Shown: positions 62,089-64,000 of the stretch, one piece after another
How the letters are laid out: each line of letters starts with the position of its first letter
Position numbering within the stretch: position 1 is the stretch's first letter
Assembly: GCA_927797885.1 (NCBI GenBank)
Contig: OV696605.1
Span: forward strand, 2,207,157 to 2,271,156
Length of the DNA stretch: 64,000 bases
From: Gloeomargaritales cyanobacterium VI4D9
GTDB taxonomy: Bacteria; Cyanobacteriota; Cyanobacteriia; Gloeomargaritales; Gloeomargaritaceae
Reading direction: 5' to 3'
Notes under the pieces: generated by a model
What the model saw: the letters and a program-made list of their open reading frames with translations, nothing else
Databases searched by the model: none
Told to the model about the DNA's origin: nothing
Made by a program: the position numbers and the translations under genes

Positions 62089-62210
62089 TACCCAGGTAGG
62101 TTAAGGTTGTCGCCTTAAGATTCATGGCTACGCCACGCAAGCTATGGGAAACCAATGTGGGGCTACGCCCAGCGACCCATATCATGCCAACCTTTGCCTG
62201 CTTAGCTATA
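62087..62210. repeat. F-family mobile repeat, second copy
   Basis: TATACCCAGGTAGGTTAAGG ... GCCTGCTTAGCTATA, 124 bp. Interior nearly identical to 37179-37302. The left end differs from the F consensus (TATAGCTAAGTAGG) at several bases, right where the gene fragment joins. Confidence 0.85.
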
Positions 62211-62225
62211 TTATTTACGAGAGTC

Positions 62226-62346
62226 TCAAGTAAATTTAGTTCATGACTATTGAGAATGACACCCCCCATTATTGATAATTGCCAACGGGAGAATGGGGCT
62301 TCTAAGCCTGCCGTGTAGGTACAAAAATCAATCGGTGGGGATGCCT
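62226..62346. repeat. decayed B-family mobile repeat
   Basis: Interior GAGAATGACACCCCCCATTA and GAATGGGGCTTCTAAGCCTG identify B, but ends are degenerate (AAGTAAATTTAG, ATCGGTGGGGATGCCTG). Confidence 0.62.
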
Positions 62347-62452
62347 GATATTGTACTGCAATAAACGCTCAAAATCCTGTTGTAGCGAGAGGTTTGCTAA
62401 AATTATGTCCCATACCATCATTAGTAAATTGAAACTCTCAAATATAGCAATC

Positions 62453-62560
62453 CTAAATGAGGATGGAACAGGGGTCGCAGGGGCACCGCCCCCGTCAAAG
62501 AAGCACCTGCGGTGTATGGTTCTGGAAACTTTTGGTTTGTAAATCAAGTAGGATTTCACT
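62453..62560. repeat. A-family mobile repeat, right end decayed
   Basis: TATAGCAATCCTAAATGAGG ..., interior GGGTCGCAGGGGCACCGCCC, AAGAAGCACCTGCGGTGTAT; the right end reads AGTAGGATTTCACT instead of GGATTGCTATA. Confidence 0.72.
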
Positions 62561-62568
62561 CTTCACCA

Positions 62569-62697
62569 TTACAGCGTCTTGTCAATGAAACCGCCTATGG
62601 ATTTGAGATCAGGGACAAGGCCAAGAGCGGCTTCCATCACTGCCTGGTCGGTAACGCCAGGTACGCTTTTTGACCATCTCAAAAGATTGGTGTTCAT
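62569..62697 (-). CDS. short hypothetical protein (42 aa)
   Basis: Frame ATG 62697 to TAA 62569 encodes MNTNLLRWSKSVPGVTDQAV, then MEAALGLVPDLKSIGGFIDK-TL. A strong GGAGG lies 7 bases before the ATG, better than most genes in the window. No family recognised; could be a real small protein or chance. It lies between an A repeat and the rpaB 3' end, on the same strand as rpaB. Confidence 0.4.
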   Translation of the reverse strand: MNTNLLRWSKSVPGVTDQAVMEAALGLVPDLKSIGGFIDKTL

Positions 62698-62758
62698 GCT
62701 TTGCCTCCAGGAAGTTATCAATAGTCCATAGTGGTTTCAGTAGGCATCTAACTCCCCA

Positions 62759-63511
62759 TTAATCAGATTTATTCGCATCCGTAATCCGTTGGAATAGATA
62801 ACCCGTGCCCCGAGCCGTGAGGATCAAATCCGGGTTGCTGGGGTCATCTTCCAACTTGGCGCGCAGGCGGGAAATGTGCACATCCACCACCCGGGTATCC
62901 ACATGGCGCTCCGGCGTGTACCCCCACACCTCCTGCAAAATATCCGTGCGGGAAAAGGGTTCCCCAGAGCGTCCCACCAGCAATTCCAACAGACTAAATT
63001 CCATGCCCGTCAGGCGAATCCGTTCGTTGTTTTTGTACACCTGACGCTTGTTGGTGTCAATTTTAATATTATTGATGGTGATTACCCCGGAACTGGGAAT
63101 CGCACTGGAACTCCCATTTTTCTCCACCCGGCGCAAAACCGAGCGAATCCGGGCTTCCAATTCTTTGGGGGAAAAGGGCTTGACCACATAATCATCCGCC
63201 CCCAACTCCAGCCCCGTAATCCGATCCGCCACATCCCCCAGGGCTGTTAACATAATGATCGGCACGTCCGATTCCTTGCGGAGTTCTTGACAGACCCCAT
63301 AGCCGTCTAGCTTGGGCATCATCACATCCAAAACCACCAAATGGGGATGCTCCCGCTTGAAGACCGTCAGCGCCTCCTCCCCGTCTGCCGCTGTAACCAC
63401 CTCGTAGCCGATCATGGACAAACGGGTTTCCAAAATCCGGCGGATGCTGGCTTCATCGTCAACCACTAAAATCCGTTCTTTGCGGTTTTCCAACGTCGTC
63501 ACTGCTCCCAT
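62759..63511 (-). CDS. rpaB: response regulator RpaB (ycf27-type, OmpR family)
   Basis: Master regulator of high-light and redox-responsive genes in cyanobacteria, binding HLR1 sites. 250 aa: receiver at about 13-125 (ILVVDDEASIRRILETRLSM, phosphoacceptor Asp in VVLDVMMPKLDGYGVCQ, Thr in MLTALGDVADRI, Lys in YVVKPFSPKEL), then OmpR-type winged helix (VYKNNERIRLTGMEFSLLEL, EVWGYTPERHVDTRVVDVHI, ILTARGTGYLFQR). Strong match to RpaB. A single HLR1-like half-site TTTACAAT lies upstream at 63599-63606. Confidence 0.97.
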   Translation of the reverse strand: MGAVTTLENRKERILVVDDEASIRRILETRLSMIGYEVVTAADGEEALTVFKREHPHLVVLDVMMPKLDGYGVCQELRKESDVPIIMLTALGDVADRITGLELGADDYVVKPFSPKELEARIRSVLRRVEKNGSSSAIPSSGVITINNIKIDTNKRQVYKNNERIRLTGMEFSLLELLVGRSGEPFSRTDILQEVWGYTPERHVDTRVVDVHISRLRAKLEDDPSNPDLILTARGTGYLFQRITDANKSD

Positions 63512-63771
63512 AAACCCAATGATGGCTACCTAAAATGCCCTAAGCTTGTGAATACACAGGTTCATGACCAAATGATGCTCTTCAAAGCATAGGTTCGATT
63601 TACAATCCATATTCTACTCGATCATTTTCCCTACTTTTGGGAAGAGATTCTTAAAGATACTTAAAAATTTGACACCCGCATGGGGCAGGTTCCTCCCAGC
63701 GGGGATCAACGGTCGCACCGACTCTAGGGTATTGCCATAGAAGTATCTTATAGTAGAGAAAAACAGGCATT
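63512..63771. promoter_or_regulatory. rpaB upstream region, shared with inositol monophosphatase
   Basis: 260 bp between divergent starts. Contains AT-rich stretches and one TTTACAAT half-site; a complete HLR1 (two half-sites) is not seen. No further feature is recognised. Confidence 0.35.
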
Positions 63772-64000
63772 ATGGAAACCATTCCCAGCAATGACCTCGC
63801 CATCTATCTGGACATTGCCACCGAAGCGGCGTTGGCGGGGGGCGCCGTCCTGCAAAATTACTGGGGCAAATTGGCGGAGATTGAAGAAAAAGGTCGCAGT
63901 GGGGATTTGGTCACCGCCGCAGACCGTGCCGCCGAAGATGCCATTTTAAGCGTCCTGCAACGGCATTTCCCCCACCACAGCATCCTCGCCGAGGAGTCTG
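63772..64000 (+). CDS. inositol monophosphatase family protein (5' part)
   Basis: Begins with ATG 63772 and runs off the window. Visible residues: NDLAIYLDIATEAALAGGAV, LQNYWGKLAEIEEKGRSGD, LVTAADRAAEDAILSVLQRH and HSILAEES. The pattern DLVTaaDraaE and the E at the LAEES end are the first metal-binding motifs of the inositol monophosphatase/SuhB superfamily. Second motif DPxDGT lies beyond the edge. Confidence 0.9.
   Translation, partial: METIPSNDLAIYLDIATEAALAGGAVLQNYWGKLAEIEEKGRSGDLVTAADRAAEDAILSVLQRHFPHHSILAEES

Noticed and set aside
14215-62560. Repeated sequences considered as CRISPR arrays
   Set aside because: Copies are dispersed, over 100 bp long, with inverted ends and no regular spacers or cas genes.
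63599-63606. HLR1 site for RpaB autoregulation
   Set aside because: Only one half-site (TTTACAAT) is present; the full motif needs two in tandem.

Overview
This 64 kb window is chromosomal DNA from a cyanobacterium. The evidence is direct: photosystem II small subunits PsbK, PsbH and PsbN, the light-responsive regulator RpaB (ycf27 family), a Sll0418-type MPBQ/MSBQ methyltransferase of tocopherol/plastoquinone synthesis, a Tic20 homologue, PATAN-type and SpkB-type signalling proteins, DUF2808 and DUF3082 proteins, and many pentapeptide-repeat proteins. No heterocyst genes are seen, so a unicellular, possibly deep-branching lineage is plausible, but the species cannot be fixed from this sequence alone.

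Layout. 1-10.4 kb: TolC-like channel, SpkB-like kinase, DUF2808 protein, avtA, L,D-transpeptidase, phasin-like protein, PATAN response regulator, pentapeptide protein, psbK, eno and tRNA-Pro. 10.5-22.7 kb: a region bracketed by two copies of an IS5-like element (one intact-looking, one broken) with mtnP, an HD hydrolase, a hydrolase, a transglutaminase/TgpA protein and a solute-binding lipoprotein. 22.7-35.8 kb: gloA, DUF58, the rplM-rpsI-rpmE ribosomal block, argF with a secreted protein, a candidate small RNA/attenuator, a TerB-like/ubiX/LapA unit, a metal permease, hisB-thiL, a redox-dead flavoprotein, Tic20, tRNA-Ser, and a sigma-like/DUF3082/pstC operon. 35.8-37.4 kb: a repeat island holding one small coiled-coil gene. 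37.4-53.8 kb: parA with a small partner, aldo/keto reductase, methyltransferase, PAS-GGDEF-EAL protein, acyltransferase, thiO-sbcC, glycosyltransferase-TPR, REC-adenylate cyclase, YbjN and TM2 proteins. 53.8-64 kb: GT61, GT2-NADAR, tatA, psbH/psbN, a tandem CobO-like protein, a pentapeptide lipocalin-sized secreted protein followed by a decayed pterin dehydratase, rpaB and the start of an inositol monophosphatase.

The most striking feature is the number of short non-coding mobile repeats. At least seven families of about 100-140 bp fill almost every large intergenic gap: (A) TATAGCAATCCT-ended elements; (B and C) elements whose ends GGGCACCTCTATT match those of the IS5-like transposase gene and which are flanked by TTAA; (D) ACAGTCTATT-ended; (E) TATAGTCATT-ended; (F) TATAGCTAAGTAGG-ended; and a 122-bp element, found twice, each copy with a perfect 8-bp target duplication. 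One 122-bp copy interrupts the second IS5-like transposase. A 111-bp piece of a pterin-4a-carbinolamine dehydratase gene occurs twice, about 92 percent identical, and both copies stop at the same base against a different mobile repeat.

Some genes act together: SpkB kinase, PATAN regulator, RpaB, the cyclase and the GGDEF/EAL protein are signalling; eno, argF, hisB, thiL, thiO, ubiX, mtnP and avtA are central metabolism; the TgpA-like and DUF58 proteins, usually neighbours in bacteria, are here separated by the repeat-rich IS region.
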